A stretch of 64,000 nucleotides of DNA from Filimonas lacunae (GCF_002355595.1 NZ_AP017422.1:5088823-5152822); one strand, 5' to 3'. Positions 41,383 through 51,590 are shown, counted from the first letter of the stretch. Made by a program: numbers and translations. Notes: generated by a model not told the origin, from the letters alone.

Positions 41383-44300
41383 TTATTGCAACAGACATTG
41401 CAGTTTTGATTTCATTTTATCTTCCACTTTCCAATCCTGCTTGTATTCCACAGCAGAAGCATTGATAATACCTGTATTTACATCAAACTGTAATTGGTAC
41501 CCGCTTCCAGCCTTCACTACAGGACTATGCAACGAAGCAACCTGACCCAGTTGAGCGGCAATATTTCTTCTGCCGGAACGGATTACTTTTAAAGTAGCAT
41601 CATTAGCTGTTACCGGACTTCCATCACGCCACATAAAGTAAAAGTCCTTAGGGCCACCTTTCAGTTCATTAACGTTTACTGCCCACATTTGGCCATAACT
41701 TGGATACCAGGCAAGTGTATCTTTACAACTGGTTGTATTGGCCAGATCGGTCTTTTGCCTGGAACCAATCAATATTTCATCGCCACTTGCGAAATAGACA
41801 CTATCCGGTTCTGTAATTCCACTGATTATTTTTCCGCTTTTGATAAATACGTTCTTTAACGACAAATCGATATTCTGATAAGCTCCACTCATGCCTTCGT
41901 AACTCCAATGCGCAGGATAGCTGAAGGTGTAAATAGAATCTTTAAACTCGTTTTCGGTACGGTTAAGCACAGGATCGCCGGTTTCGCTATCATACAGGAT
42001 GTTTTGGGTGGTAATACGGCTCCCTTTCTCCACATGAACAATGCTATCTAATATACCATATCGTTGAACAATTTTGGTAGTAGCAATAGATTTGAGAACG
42101 GTTCTGTCATGTTGAAACATATTGAGTGTACCCAATAATATAACAGGCCATACACCTGCCTGGAACATATCTCCATCAACGTTGAAATTTTTGGCAGCAG
42201 TTTCACTTAGCTCCTCCCGCATATCCATCATAATTTCAATATCCTTCCCTATCACCGATGCTGTATCAATTTTCCCATCTGGCCCAATCGTCCAAACAGT
42301 ATTAGCCAGTTTTTCTTTTTCTTTCCCTGTATGCTCCGTTTTATAATAATTACTCGTTTGGCTGATTAAACTATTATTAGATGAATAGCTCGATTCCCTC
42401 TTCACTTTTCCATGCATATCGTTGAGTTCAATTTTAAACCCCTGCGATAACGCCAATAAATGACTGGACTCTATTTTTAAGAAATTAAGGATAGATGGAA
42501 AATATCGTTCCTTGTTATCTCCCAACACCGTTCTTTCTGCTACAGTAGGAAAATCGTAAGCTGTATAAAACTCCGTTTCTTCATATCCCGGAGCAGATTT
42601 CACATTTTTAGTATGAATAGATTTCACTCTCACTTTACTATACCCCACGCTCGCAGATGGAAAAAATGTTTCCCCTAAAGGTTCTTCTGCATATCCCACT
42701 GTAGTAGGTGCCATCACAGAAACAGGCTCTCCGTACTGAACGGGCATGTGAAAAGGATTTTCCTCTCCGCCAATAAATGGTTCGTAGGCAGCAACACCAC
42801 TGCTTATCAACCGGTCTGTTCCATCTATTTGTTTAAGGGTTGTATACTCATATTCCTGGCCATATACCGACTCTGCATTGCCTTTGCTCATCTTTTTCCA
42901 GTTGTCGTAGATCAGCACCTTTTTCACACGCAGCCCCCCACCATATTTTTTATAGAATGGGGTATTTAAACGTACTAAAGAGCGTGCGGTATCTACCACA
43001 TTGGTCCAGTTATTAGACTTTACTTTACTTTCAAATCCCCTGACCATGTCTACAATATTGGCGATTAATCCAAAAATACCTTTGATGGCATCTACAGGAC
43101 CAAAATCGTCCATCACTTCCGATCCCGGGTAGGCTTTAGAAGGCAAATTCAAACGCAGGTAATTCATGGCAGCCTTGAATAAAGGACTCGCATTCGTAAT
43201 ACCAAAAGTGTCTATTTGAGTATGCTTTATTTTAAACCAGATATGATTGGCATCTACAAATCCATAGCCACCATCTTTATCCACATATGCATAGCAGGGT
43301 ATATTTTCAAATCCTTCTCCCCAATCATCTTTAGGCATTTTTATCCGCATCCTGAAATAGATCATATCCAATCCTTCCAGGTATTTTTTAAATACCTGTT
43401 GATTACTGCTCACCGGATCGTTTACAGCCACCGTTACATAAGTATGCTCTCCTTTATTGGAATACAAAGACACTTCCGTTAATGGCAATTGAGTAGGCTG
43501 GTAGCGGGAAAGCCCCACAACGCGATACATTTGCATCGCTCTTTTATCCTGTACAAATGCATAGTCATCGCTTTCATACTGCACTTTGATACTTCCTCCT
43601 GACGGCAACCCGATAGAATCTAATGTCCAGGCTGCAGCATTATATCCCGCCAACGTACTATCCTGTAGCGCATAAGGGTATTCCTGGTTAGTAACCAGAT
43701 TGCCAGCTGTAGCTCCCACATTCTGTGAAGGATCTTTAAAATTGCCCCAGCGATCAAAAGATTTTAAATTATACCCGGGGTTATTGGAATGGTAATAAAA
43801 GTTATAGGGATTTTGTTTTCCCTTATTATTGCCATTATAGCTAAACCATATCTTTTTTAAAGTAAGCTTACCTGAATATCCATTCGTAGTATCTTTTAAA
43901 CGGTTAGCCCCTTTGCATAGTTCATACGAATATTCAAAATGCACTGTTTTAACAGGAGTGGCATTACTGCCATTCTTTAAGAAATCGGCTTTAGAATACA
44001 GGTTTATTTCATCCAGCTTTTTAGCCAGGTGGCGATTGCGATCTTTCACACCCCGCTGATTCACCGACAATAGATCTTCCCTGTCAGACACCTTAAAAGT
44101 AGCTATCATGTTTTTAGACACAATAGAATTGAGATACCATAATTCTTTACGGCCATAAGAATAACTGCCTTTATCATCTCTGCTATAAGACCGGAACCCT
44201 TCATTATAAGAAGCACTATCTGCCACTGCAGGTGCACGCCATTCGAAAGGCTTATCCAAACCTGCCACACGGCTATAGTTAAATTTAATGGCATCGCCCG

Positions 44301-46995
44301 GATCATCATCCGAAACACCATCACCCGTTAAATCAATATAATCAGGAGAAAGAATATTGGTTAACATAAAACTATGCGCATAAGAAGGCATGTCTTCTGC
44401 GTTATAATACCCTTCTTTACCCTGGTTGTTGGTAGTGGTATCATCTACACCATGCTCATATTTTACCAGTCCATCCTTTAAATTACCTCCTGCTGCATTT
44501 ACAGAAAAAGTAGCATCACGCTGATAGAGATTATAAACAGGTATACCATACACATATCTTCTGCCATCCGGATTTAATACGTTGATTTGAGAAATGTGCG
44601 TAGGCTTTCTGAATGAGTTGATACGCTTTTCTATAACCAGGGAATTACTTACTGTATCCTGTAACTTCTCAGCCACATGATATAAACATTCCTTCGGTAC
44701 AGTTTTATAATCACCTCCATTATAAGACCATCCCAGGTGCATAACAATGCTGCTGGCATCCTGAATATAATCGACCTTGATATTATAAAATTGCCCTTCC
44801 ACCATATTCAATGGAACACTGGTATAAACACCACCAGGCTTGGTTCCTGCTATAAGCAATGAGTCATTCACATATAAGCCTGATTGGTCATCAGAAACAA
44901 TCATAAATTTAAAAGTACCGGTAGCAGGTGCTTTTATCCGGCCCAACCACCTGGTACTGAATTTTTGCCTGCTTTGACCAATTACTTTGTCAAAATTCCT
45001 GTAGTCTGGACCCATCGGGTCATAGATATACGAGTAATTAGAAAAATTGATGGTTTCATCGTTGAGGGTAGCAAACAGGTTGCTAAATGTTTTATCGTTG
45101 TAGTAATACCCCATAAGTCCCTCACCGGCACCATAATTCAAATCGTTGATACTGTCCTTACAGTTATTGAGCCCGTATGTATTTAAAATATGGTTTTCTA
45201 TATATTTATTTACGCCTGCAATACTCGCTTCCTGTGCCGTTAAATAAGAAATTACTTGCGCTCTTTTATCACGAACAGGCTTCACCGCACGCGATGCCGG
45301 AAGTTTTATTTCCTCAGCCAATACGCCGGATTTATTATATCTGTTCAGTATATTGGTAGCAGACAAATAGCTACCACTTTTAGCCAGCTTCACCGTTACC
45401 AGATCATCATCGCCAATAGCCTTATAAAATTCCCTGGAATTAATACTTTTTTCGCCAGGGTTCCGAAAATAGGCCGCTTCAAAATTTTTATCCGACGACT
45501 GGAATGCTACGTTTGTACGCATAGCATTAGCATCCTGCCACGGCCCGGTTTGTGTATATGCGCGGTTGAGATTAAGGTCGGCACCGCTGTGAGCTAGAGC
45601 CCCCCCACCCAGATCAATACTAGCCCGCAACGAATTATCTTTTGATTTCAAAAAGTTATCATATACATATCCTATATCGCCCCGGTAAGCCCGGAACATA
45701 CCTCCCGTACCCTCCCCGGTAATAGAAAACACATCATATGTATAGGCAGGAACTGCAATGCTGGAAACAACCGGCTTTTCACTGTAGGCAATATCTTTTT
45801 CCCTGTTAAAATCAAGCAATACCGAAGGGTTGCTCATGGCTGCCTGGTAATTCAGGTAGCCATAGGCGGGAATGTACATGCGTTTATCCGCCTCTTCTAT
45901 TTTTTGAGTGCTTACATAACCGGAAAGAGAAACGTTAGGGTGAATGACCCATAACTGCCCCCCTGTTTTAGCCGTAAAAGTATATTGCGTACTAGTCATG
46001 GGATATGACATAGTGGGTGTGTAGGCAGGACGTGAAAAAGAAATAAGGGAAGAACCAAGCCCACCTGAGACACTATTTTTGGGATCAGTCTTGTATTTGC
46101 TCATACCATAAGACAACTGTATGGCCTTTAATCCTGTACGGTTATTCATAGGAAATGACAATCCAAAAGAATTACTGATATCGTCTGAATTTTTCCCATG
46201 CAATTTATATTGGAAAGAAGGCGAAATGGAAAAGCCCTCCTGTGAGTTATTATTCAAATCAAGTCCTACTGTGGATTTTCCTTTTGACCCTGACGCCACA
46301 CGCACACTGGCATTTAATCCCGTTTCCATGCCCCAGCCTTTATAAGTGTTATGAAAAACACCCAGGCTAAATCCCAGATCCATCGGCACATCTTTCAACT
46401 CCACATCCGCACCAGCGGTAACTCCTACTGTTTTATTTTCTTTCAGGGAAATACTTCTCCATATAGAATCCTGCTTGCCGGTAAAATCGTCAGGCAAGCC
46501 ACGCATGTTACGCGTAATAGCGCCCGGGTTAATATTCCAGCCCAGTCCAACCCAGCTGGCATCCTGTTCCATAGTAATGCCACTTTGATAGAATATGTTA
46601 ACAGGATAACCACCAACATCCATTAGTGGGATATTATAAGAGAAATCACCTGAAAACAGATTTACCATGTTACCAGAACCGACAGACTGGAAAGCTGACA
46701 TTTCTGGCTGTGTAGGACCGCTACCGAAGTTTGCGGATGCTTCTTCCACAACCCGGTTATCAGGCGTGGCAGAAAAAGCAGGAGTATAAGTACTGTCTAT
46801 TGAAACAGCATATGCATCACTTTTCTCCTTTACCCGGTTACCTGTAGCAGCAACATATCGCTGCCGGTTACTGGTGACGGTATTATTATTGTAATGCAAT
46901 ACAGAAGTATATCCTGCCAGCACAAACTCACTGTACATAATCACCATAAACAGAAGTGCTATACACTTCTTATAGTACGAAACAGAAACTATCAT
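41383..46995 (-). CDS. SpvB-like plus PA14-domain giant secreted protein
   Basis: 1,870 residues from the ATG at 46995; the longer frame to 47058 overlaps the upstream gene. Signal/anchor CIALLFMVIMYSEFVLAG. Residues about 112-162 (NLFSGDFSYNIPLMDVGGYP, QSGITM, WVGLGWNINPGAITRNMRG) follow the SpvB/TcB opening (GxxSYxxPL...LxYxSxxxxxxxGxGWxL...IxR). Residues about 640-770 are a PA14 domain: WLGRIKAPATGTFKFMIVSD, DQSGLYVNDSLLIAG, DYIQDASSIVMHLGWSYNGG. The remainder has many aromatic Gly-rich strands (YDYGG, YNFYYHSN, YEYTTLKQID). Likely a cocoon or scaffold partner of the RHS protein. Toxic activity itself is not evident. Confidence 0.8.
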   Translation of the reverse strand: MIVSVSYYKKCIALLFMVIMYSEFVLAGYTSVLHYNNNTVTSNRQRYVAATGNRVKEKSDAYAVSIDSTYTPAFSATPDNRVVEEASANFGSGPTQPEMSAFQSVGSGNMVNLFSGDFSYNIPLMDVGGYPVNIFYQSGITMEQDASWVGLGWNINPGAITRNMRGLPDDFTGKQDSIWRSISLKENKTVGVTAGADVELKDVPMDLGFSLGVFHNTYKGWGMETGLNASVRVASGSKGKSTVGLDLNNNSQEGFSISPSFQYKLHGKNSDDISNSFGLSFPMNNRTGLKAIQLSYGMSKYKTDPKNSVSGGLGSSLISFSRPAYTPTMSYPMTSTQYTFTAKTGGQLWVIHPNVSLSGYVSTQKIEEADKRMYIPAYGYLNYQAAMSNPSVLLDFNREKDIAYSEKPVVSSIAVPAYTYDVFSITGEGTGGMFRAYRGDIGYVYDNFLKSKDNSLRASIDLGGGALAHSGADLNLNRAYTQTGPWQDANAMRTNVAFQSSDKNFEAAYFRNPGEKSINSREFYKAIGDDDLVTVKLAKSGSYLSATNILNRYNKSGVLAEEIKLPASRAVKPVRDKRAQVISYLTAQEASIAGVNKYIENHILNTYGLNNCKDSINDLNYGAGEGLMGYYYNDKTFSNLFATLNDETINFSNYSYIYDPMGPDYRNFDKVIGQSRQKFSTRWLGRIKAPATGTFKFMIVSDDQSGLYVNDSLLIAGTKPGGVYTSVPLNMVEGQFYNIKVDYIQDASSIVMHLGWSYNGGDYKTVPKECLYHVAEKLQDTVSNSLVIEKRINSFRKPTHISQINVLNPDGRRYVYGIPVYNLYQRDATFSVNAAGGNLKDGLVKYEHGVDDTTTNNQGKEGYYNAEDMPSYAHSFMLTNILSPDYIDLTGDGVSDDDPGDAIKFNYSRVAGLDKPFEWRAPAVADSASYNEGFRSYSRDDKGSYSYGRKELWYLNSIVSKNMIATFKVSDREDLLSVNQRGVKDRNRHLAKKLDEINLYSKADFLKNGSNATPVKTVHFEYSYELCKGANRLKDTTNGYSGKLTLKKIWFSYNGNNKGKQNPYNFYYHSNNPGYNLKSFDRWGNFKDPSQNVGATAGNLVTNQEYPYALQDSTLAGYNAAAWTLDSIGLPSGGSIKVQYESDDYAFVQDKRAMQMYRVVGLSRYQPTQLPLTEVSLYSNKGEHTYVTVAVNDPVSSNQQVFKKYLEGLDMIYFRMRIKMPKDDWGEGFENIPCYAYVDKDGGYGFVDANHIWFKIKHTQIDTFGITNASPLFKAAMNYLRLNLPSKAYPGSEVMDDFGPVDAIKGIFGLIANIVDMVRGFESKVKSNNWTNVVDTARSLVRLNTPFYKKYGGGLRVKKVLIYDNWKKMSKGNAESVYGQEYEYTTLKQIDGTDRLISSGVAAYEPFIGGEENPFHMPVQYGEPVSVMAPTTVGYAEEPLGETFFPSASVGYSKVRVKSIHTKNVKSAPGYEETEFYTAYDFPTVAERTVLGDNKERYFPSILNFLKIESSHLLALSQGFKIELNDMHGKVKRESSYSSNNSLISQTSNYYKTEHTGKEKEKLANTVWTIGPDGKIDTASVIGKDIEIMMDMREELSETAAKNFNVDGDMFQAGVWPVILLGTLNMFQHDRTVLKSIATTKIVQRYGILDSIVHVEKGSRITTQNILYDSETGDPVLNRTENEFKDSIYTFSYPAHWSYEGMSGAYQNIDLSLKNVFIKSGKIISGITEPDSVYFASGDEILIGSRQKTDLANTTSCKDTLAWYPSYGQMWAVNVNELKGGPKDFYFMWRDGSPVTANDATLKVIRSGRRNIAAQLGQVASLHSPVVKAGSGYQLQFDVNTGIINASAVEYKQDWKVEDKMKSKLQCLLQ

Positions 46996-47021
46996 TCTAG
47001 TAATATTGGTAGTCAATTTTG

Positions 47022-48131
47022 TTATTTTTCTTTCCGGTAAATGAATTTGATGGTCCATTTTTCCCCTCTGGAGTTAGTAGCAGTGTACTGATAGGTATTT
47101 CCATTTTCCAGCCTGCTCGTTTTAAGCACATCCAGATCGATGAAATTGCTGCCGGTTGTCAGCACCGTAGTTCCGGAAGCGACTAAGGCATTGCCTTTAT
47201 CAGATAAGTTGGTTATTTTATAAGTAAGCCTGGCATCAGAAAGCAGGTTATTATATATAAGCTTTAATGCTCCGGATGTAACAATCACACTGCCATCTTC
47301 GCCACGGCTTAATTGCACATAAGCCGCAACAGGCAAAGATGTTTCTATTTTCACAATCCCTTTTCGCGTAAAGGTTCGTACCTCACTAATAGCAATAAAC
47401 TGGTTATTGTTATTAGCTATAACCCCCCAGGCATATACATTACCCGTATCTATACCTGCTGTTGCAGAGGATAAATTGTAGAATGGCTGGCGCAGACGGC
47501 TTTGATTAAACAAAGGAATATTTTGCTGTACAGCCTGTAAAGGGCTTTGATCGGGTAATACCTTTACCACTACCAGGTTGTACGATAAGTCGCCAAACAA
47601 TAAAATCGGCGAAGGTGGCAACCAGGTAAACTGCGGATAGTCGGTTTCAATAGAATCTTTATCGGCCGGAGTAGTTAATATCGGAGGACTCAATGGCTGT
47701 ATTTCCAGACTGATGCAATCTTCCATCAATGGTTCCGAAATATCCCCCTTCCATTTGTTAATGGTATAACACGCAGTATAACTACCAACAGGCAATAATC
47801 CTTCCGGGCGCATATCTGCACCAAAAGCGGGTGACGTATACCGGTAGTTTACCGGGCTTACATCCGCATATTTCAATTGGTGTGCTCCCTTGGTTAAAAT
47901 AATACCACGGCTGATTACTGTAAGTACAGGATTATTATCAGCGGTACTTAATAAAGTTAAAGTAATATCAATGCTATAAGTTTCATTGCTGCCATTGACC
48001 AGCACCATATTCCAAAGCTGGCTTTTTTGTACAACTCCTGTTGGCGGCACCTGCAACGCCATACTTACCTGGCTTGTTGCCCGGACCGATAATGTCACCA
48101 GTACCAAAACCACTATTACCCGAAGACGCAT
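47022..48131 (-). CDS. Secreted beta-rich protein of the RHS operon
   Basis: 369 residues with signal MRLRVIVVLVLVTLSVRATS. Beta-sandwich character throughout: SYTACYTINKW, PQFTWLPPSPILLFGDLSYN, YAWGVIANNNN, then strands in the C-terminal part (VIVTSGALKLIYNNLL, YTATNSRGEKWTIKFIYRKE). I recognise FN3-like architecture but no named family. It lies 10 bp after the barrel gene and 26 bp before the SpvB/PA14 gene. A surface-exposed partner is the simplest guess. Confidence 0.7.
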   Translation of the reverse strand: MRLRVIVVLVLVTLSVRATSQVSMALQVPPTGVVQKSQLWNMVLVNGSNETYSIDITLTLLSTADNNPVLTVISRGIILTKGAHQLKYADVSPVNYRYTSPAFGADMRPEGLLPVGSYTACYTINKWKGDISEPLMEDCISLEIQPLSPPILTTPADKDSIETDYPQFTWLPPSPILLFGDLSYNLVVVKVLPDQSPLQAVQQNIPLFNQSRLRQPFYNLSSATAGIDTGNVYAWGVIANNNNQFIAISEVRTFTRKGIVKIETSLPVAAYVQLSRGEDGSVIVTSGALKLIYNNLLSDARLTYKITNLSDKGNALVASGTTVLTTGSNFIDLDVLKTSRLENGNTYQYTATNSRGEKWTIKFIYRKEK

Positions 48132-48141
48132 ACTTTTATAT

Positions 48142-50535
48142 TTAGAATATTTTGAAATAGCTAAAACGACCTGTATTATTCGATACTAATTGACGATTCA
48201 GACCCGGAATAAATCCTTTTTCATAAGAAAACTGAAATTCTCCCAGTTTATTTACTTTAATAATAGCACCTGCATTCACGCCTGTTTGCCCGATATTGTA
48301 ATTGGTTTGTTTATTGAATTTGACACCTCCTTCAGCAGTAAGCCATTTCAATAAATTATATTGAACGTTATTATGCAGGGTATATAAATTATAATCGGCA
48401 CTTAACGATACGGTAGCGGTTGCCTGATATATTAACTGTTTAAAAAATAAAGCCTGGTTAAATAAAAAGGTGCTGCTATTGGAATAAATAAAAGCACTGT
48501 CGGACATTTTATTATAGAAGCGCGTATACATGGCAGTAGTGCTCATATTAATAGTTGCCGCTTTATAATAATGATTAGCGCTCGCCACCAATGAATAAAA
48601 CATGTTCTCTATATATTCATTATCACTCAGCTTTGTTAACTGGGAACTTGGATAATATCCTACAAACAGCACCGGCCATTTAGGAATACGCAGTGTGGCC
48701 TGTACACTTTTAAATACCATATTGCTCTGATACGTTAAGTCTGTTGTTGGATTTGTGTAATCGTTCTTTTTTACAGATGCGCCCAGCATCAGCTTATTAC
48801 GCATCAAAGGTTGATCTACCTTTACCATCCAGGCGTCCTGTTCTACCCCTGTTGTTATAAGGCTGAAAGACTGGAAACTTGCACCATAGTGTTTGTAAAA
48901 GCCAGACAACCTTGTGCCATAAGCTTTAATAACAGATTGAACTTTTATAGAATAAGCCTCATTAGAATGCTCATTAAAGTTTACTGCTGTTTTCAGCAGG
49001 CTTTTAGCCGCTTCGGGTCTGTTATAAAATGGAAGTGAGGATTTTGCTACTTCTGCAGTAAGATACGTCGATGGTGTTATTCTATAATTCCCCTCCAATG
49101 TAAAACCCATCAAACGATAATCGGGCTGACTGGCATTGGCAGAGCTACTATTATATAATTGCTTTTTCCCGGTGTACCAGGTAAGGATAATATTATTGCC
49201 GTTTTTCAGCCCTTTACCTACCCTTACCAGCGCAAGATATTGCCCGCGTGTGGCTTTATTTTCTACAACGTAATCTCTGAAACGATAATCAACCGTGCCA
49301 GCGGCTACGGCTATATAATAGCCAGGATTGTACTCAACCTGGCCACCTTTAATACTTACATTTTTGGCAGACAATTCTGAATAATCCACCATTGTACGCC
49401 CTATTCCAAAGCTTTTAACTGCCCAAAGTGTTTTATATCCTGCCGGCAATGCTGTATCTGGTATATTACGTGCTTTTATTTCCGCATCCAGTTCCTCTAT
49501 ACTTCCTGCCTGATCCAGCTTCGCATTTTTACGGCTCTGTAATGCTTCCCAACGGTTACGGCAATCTTTGTATTTTTTTTCCATTGCCATAATTTCCTGT
49601 TGCAAAGAATCCATCTTCCTTTTTTTAGCCTCCAAACTTTGTATAAATCCTGTATCAACAGCGGGTTGTTTGGGCTTCTCCACTTGTTCCTGCCCATGCT
49701 TGCCAAACCAATCACCTAAATAATCCGGCACTTTTTTAAAAGCGGGTGCATTCGGCTTTTTAAAACCTGGATCTGGTAATTCAGGAAACTCATTCTTTTT
49801 TTCCTGCACCTCCGGATACGCCATGCGCTCTTTCTGTTCAATCACCTTTTGAATAGCAGCAGAACTGTTGACAGAGCTGTTCATTTGAGAAAACTCCATC
49901 TTTTTTAATGAGATAGACCGTTGCCAGAACTGTAAAGAATCAGCTAACATATCAACAGGCCTGTATTCTTTTATCCGCTGCCTTAACCTGTTACGAAAAT
50001 CATTCGTATTAAACTGCATGTTCACATCTGTAAACCGGCGTGTAAAAGAAGAGTTACTAAAACGATTGGTGAGATATATCCTTATCGGGTAATTTTTTTT
50101 GTAAGTTACATCCAGGTATGTTTGAATGGTATGGTAATACACGTCATGCTCTGCATAAGGCGTATCTATATAGGAACGGTAGTCTACATTATATAACACA
50201 TTGCCGTGTATCTTCAACAATGCATCTTCTTGCTTCCCGTTTTCTCTTTCTACCCTTTGTATCCTCACTTTTTTCTGCTCCGGCAGATTAGCATAAGATG
50301 CATACCCCTCTTTACCAGCCTGCTTTGTGTTAGGCATGATAAAGACATTTTGTAAAGTATCTTTTTTTTGATGTAGTGTATCTGTGTAACCTGTGCGAAA
50401 AGCAGAATCTTTGGGAATATAATAAGGACGCGCTACAACAGCTACCTTACCGCCAGGGTTAGCCTGTTGGCCGTACAGCTTATTACATAAGCATATACCT
50501 ATAATAGGAACTATGTACAGTAGCGATGTTCTCAC
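48142..50535 (-). CDS. Predicted outer-membrane beta-barrel heading the RHS operon
   Basis: 797 residues with signal LLYIVPIIGICLCNKLYGQ. Residues about 20-280 are a soluble part. About 290-350 are a coiled coil (QSLEAKKRKMDSLQQEIMAM, KKYKDCRNRWEALQSRKN). About 370-797 alternate amphipathic strands (YYIAVAAGTVDYRFRDYV, MVFKSVQATLRIPKWPV, YQATATVSLSADYNLYTL) and end in SYFKIF, the aromatic-terminal signature of barrels inserted by Bam. As the first gene of the operon it may be the exit or anchor of the big partners. No POTRA or plug domain is seen, and it is neither TonB- nor SprA-like. Confidence 0.7.
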   Translation of the reverse strand: MRTSLLYIVPIIGICLCNKLYGQQANPGGKVAVVARPYYIPKDSAFRTGYTDTLHQKKDTLQNVFIMPNTKQAGKEGYASYANLPEQKKVRIQRVERENGKQEDALLKIHGNVLYNVDYRSYIDTPYAEHDVYYHTIQTYLDVTYKKNYPIRIYLTNRFSNSSFTRRFTDVNMQFNTNDFRNRLRQRIKEYRPVDMLADSLQFWQRSISLKKMEFSQMNSSVNSSAAIQKVIEQKERMAYPEVQEKKNEFPELPDPGFKKPNAPAFKKVPDYLGDWFGKHGQEQVEKPKQPAVDTGFIQSLEAKKRKMDSLQQEIMAMEKKYKDCRNRWEALQSRKNAKLDQAGSIEELDAEIKARNIPDTALPAGYKTLWAVKSFGIGRTMVDYSELSAKNVSIKGGQVEYNPGYYIAVAAGTVDYRFRDYVVENKATRGQYLALVRVGKGLKNGNNIILTWYTGKKQLYNSSSANASQPDYRLMGFTLEGNYRITPSTYLTAEVAKSSLPFYNRPEAAKSLLKTAVNFNEHSNEAYSIKVQSVIKAYGTRLSGFYKHYGASFQSFSLITTGVEQDAWMVKVDQPLMRNKLMLGASVKKNDYTNPTTDLTYQSNMVFKSVQATLRIPKWPVLFVGYYPSSQLTKLSDNEYIENMFYSLVASANHYYKAATINMSTTAMYTRFYNKMSDSAFIYSNSSTFLFNQALFFKQLIYQATATVSLSADYNLYTLHNNVQYNLLKWLTAEGGVKFNKQTNYNIGQTGVNAGAIIKVNKLGEFQFSYEKGFIPGLNRQLVSNNTGRFSYFKIF

Positions 50536-51014
50536 TATGAGTATAAGGTTGAAGGTTTATTTAAGCGTTAACAGGCTGCGTTATTCTTCCAGCTATATGC
50601 AGTACACATACAAGTATACTTATCAGCATAAGGTTATACCCGGCATTTATTGCAGCAATAGAAAAAAATATTATAATTATCCGAAACAGTTTGAATAGCC
50701 AGCCGGGAATGGATCTGTGTTATTTTCACAGAATGCAATGGCAGGCAGCGGCAGTTGCATATATTTCATTACGATAAGGGTTGAAAAACTTTATAAATTT
50801 CGATAACGGTTACTAACTTTTAATAAGGAGTTTGCAGTTGTACAAACAGTTACTACCAGGCAGTAAACAAAACTAATTTTAAGGGTCGTTTCATAGTGAG
50901 TCAGGGTTTGTTATGAGTTCGTGACAAAGGTACATAAAACATCCATGGATTAACAAACCCATTTTAACACAAATGTGTAGTATAATACAGTTTATATTCT
51001 TATTAGCTCCCTCA
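50536..51014. other. 479-bp intergenic leader of the RHS operon
   Basis: No gene is visible. It holds the promoter at 50925-50957, which implies a 5' untranslated leader of about 380 nt before the barrel gene, and a 10-bp palindrome AAGTATACTT near 50613. It is AT-rich. No riboswitch fold was recognised. Confidence 0.6.
50925..50957 (-). promoter_or_regulatory. Bacteroidota promoter of the RHS operon
   Basis: On the minus strand TTTG (50957-50954), 21 bp, then TACCTTTG (50932-50925), matching the phylum's -33 TTTG and -7 TAnnTTTG consensus at the right spacing. Transcription would start near 50918. Confidence 0.75.
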
Positions 51015-51506
51015 TTACTTCATATCCTCCGCCGTAAACACCAGCGGCAACAACATAGTAGCCCTGGGAATCACAAACACCTTCCCTTCCTGTCCACCCA
51101 ATATCAACCGTATCCCCTGGTGGGTTCTGGTTTCATATTCAGCCAGCGCCTGGCGACAAATGCCACAAGGACTGATGGGGGAATTACTGGTGCCGTTGTG
51201 ATTATGGTAGCTGATGGCCATGGTATGGATAGGCACATTAGGAAACAAAGTAGCAGCAGTAGTTAACAGTGACCGTTCGGCACAGGTTCCGGCGGGGAAG
51301 CTGGCGTTTTCCTGGTTGGTGCCGGTAATAATTTCACCATTTGATAATATTGCTGCGGCGCCTACATGGAATTTTGAGTAGGGTGCGTAGGCCATGGCAG
51401 TTACCTCCTGCGCCTTTTTTAGCAGTTGTGCGTCGTTTGGTAACAACTCATGAATAGAATTGTATTCTTCGAAATCGAAGTGATAGCGTTGTGTGTGTGT
51501 GTGCAT
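51015..51506 (-). CDS. cdd: Cytidine deaminase
   Basis: 163 residues. Deaminates cytidine and deoxycytidine to uridine for pyrimidine salvage. The zinc site is the tetrameric-type Cys set: TCAERSLL (Cys-Ala-Glu, with Glu as proton shuttle) and SPCGICRQALAEY. FHVGAAAILSNGEIITGTNQ is the substrate-binding start. The first codons are a (CA)7 dinucleotide tract immediately after ATG, encoding HTHT. It lies between the lepB terminator and the RHS operon leader, with no hairpin after its stop. Confidence 0.95.
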   Translation of the reverse strand: MHTHTQRYHFDFEEYNSIHELLPNDAQLLKKAQEVTAMAYAPYSKFHVGAAAILSNGEIITGTNQENASFPAGTCAERSLLTTAATLFPNVPIHTMAISYHNHNGTSNSPISPCGICRQALAEYETRTHQGIRLILGGQEGKVFVIPRATMLLPLVFTAEDMK

Positions 51507-51524
51507 AATTATCAGATTCTAAAG

Positions 51525-51561
51525 GAAAAAAAATCCTCATAGCTGGTAGCTATGAGGATTT
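51525..51561 (-). terminator. Rho-independent terminator of lepB
   Basis: A 14-bp perfect stem (AAATCCTCATAGCT / AGCTATGAGGATTT), 3-nt loop, followed on the minus strand by about eight T. Confidence 0.92.
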
Positions 51562-51590
51562 AACAATCCTTATGATATAAAGATAAGTAA

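Noticed and set aside
51015-51506. tRNA-adenosine or blasticidin deaminase instead of cdd
   Set aside because: The FHVGAA start and Cys-Ala-Glu/PCGIC pattern fit cytidine deaminase best.
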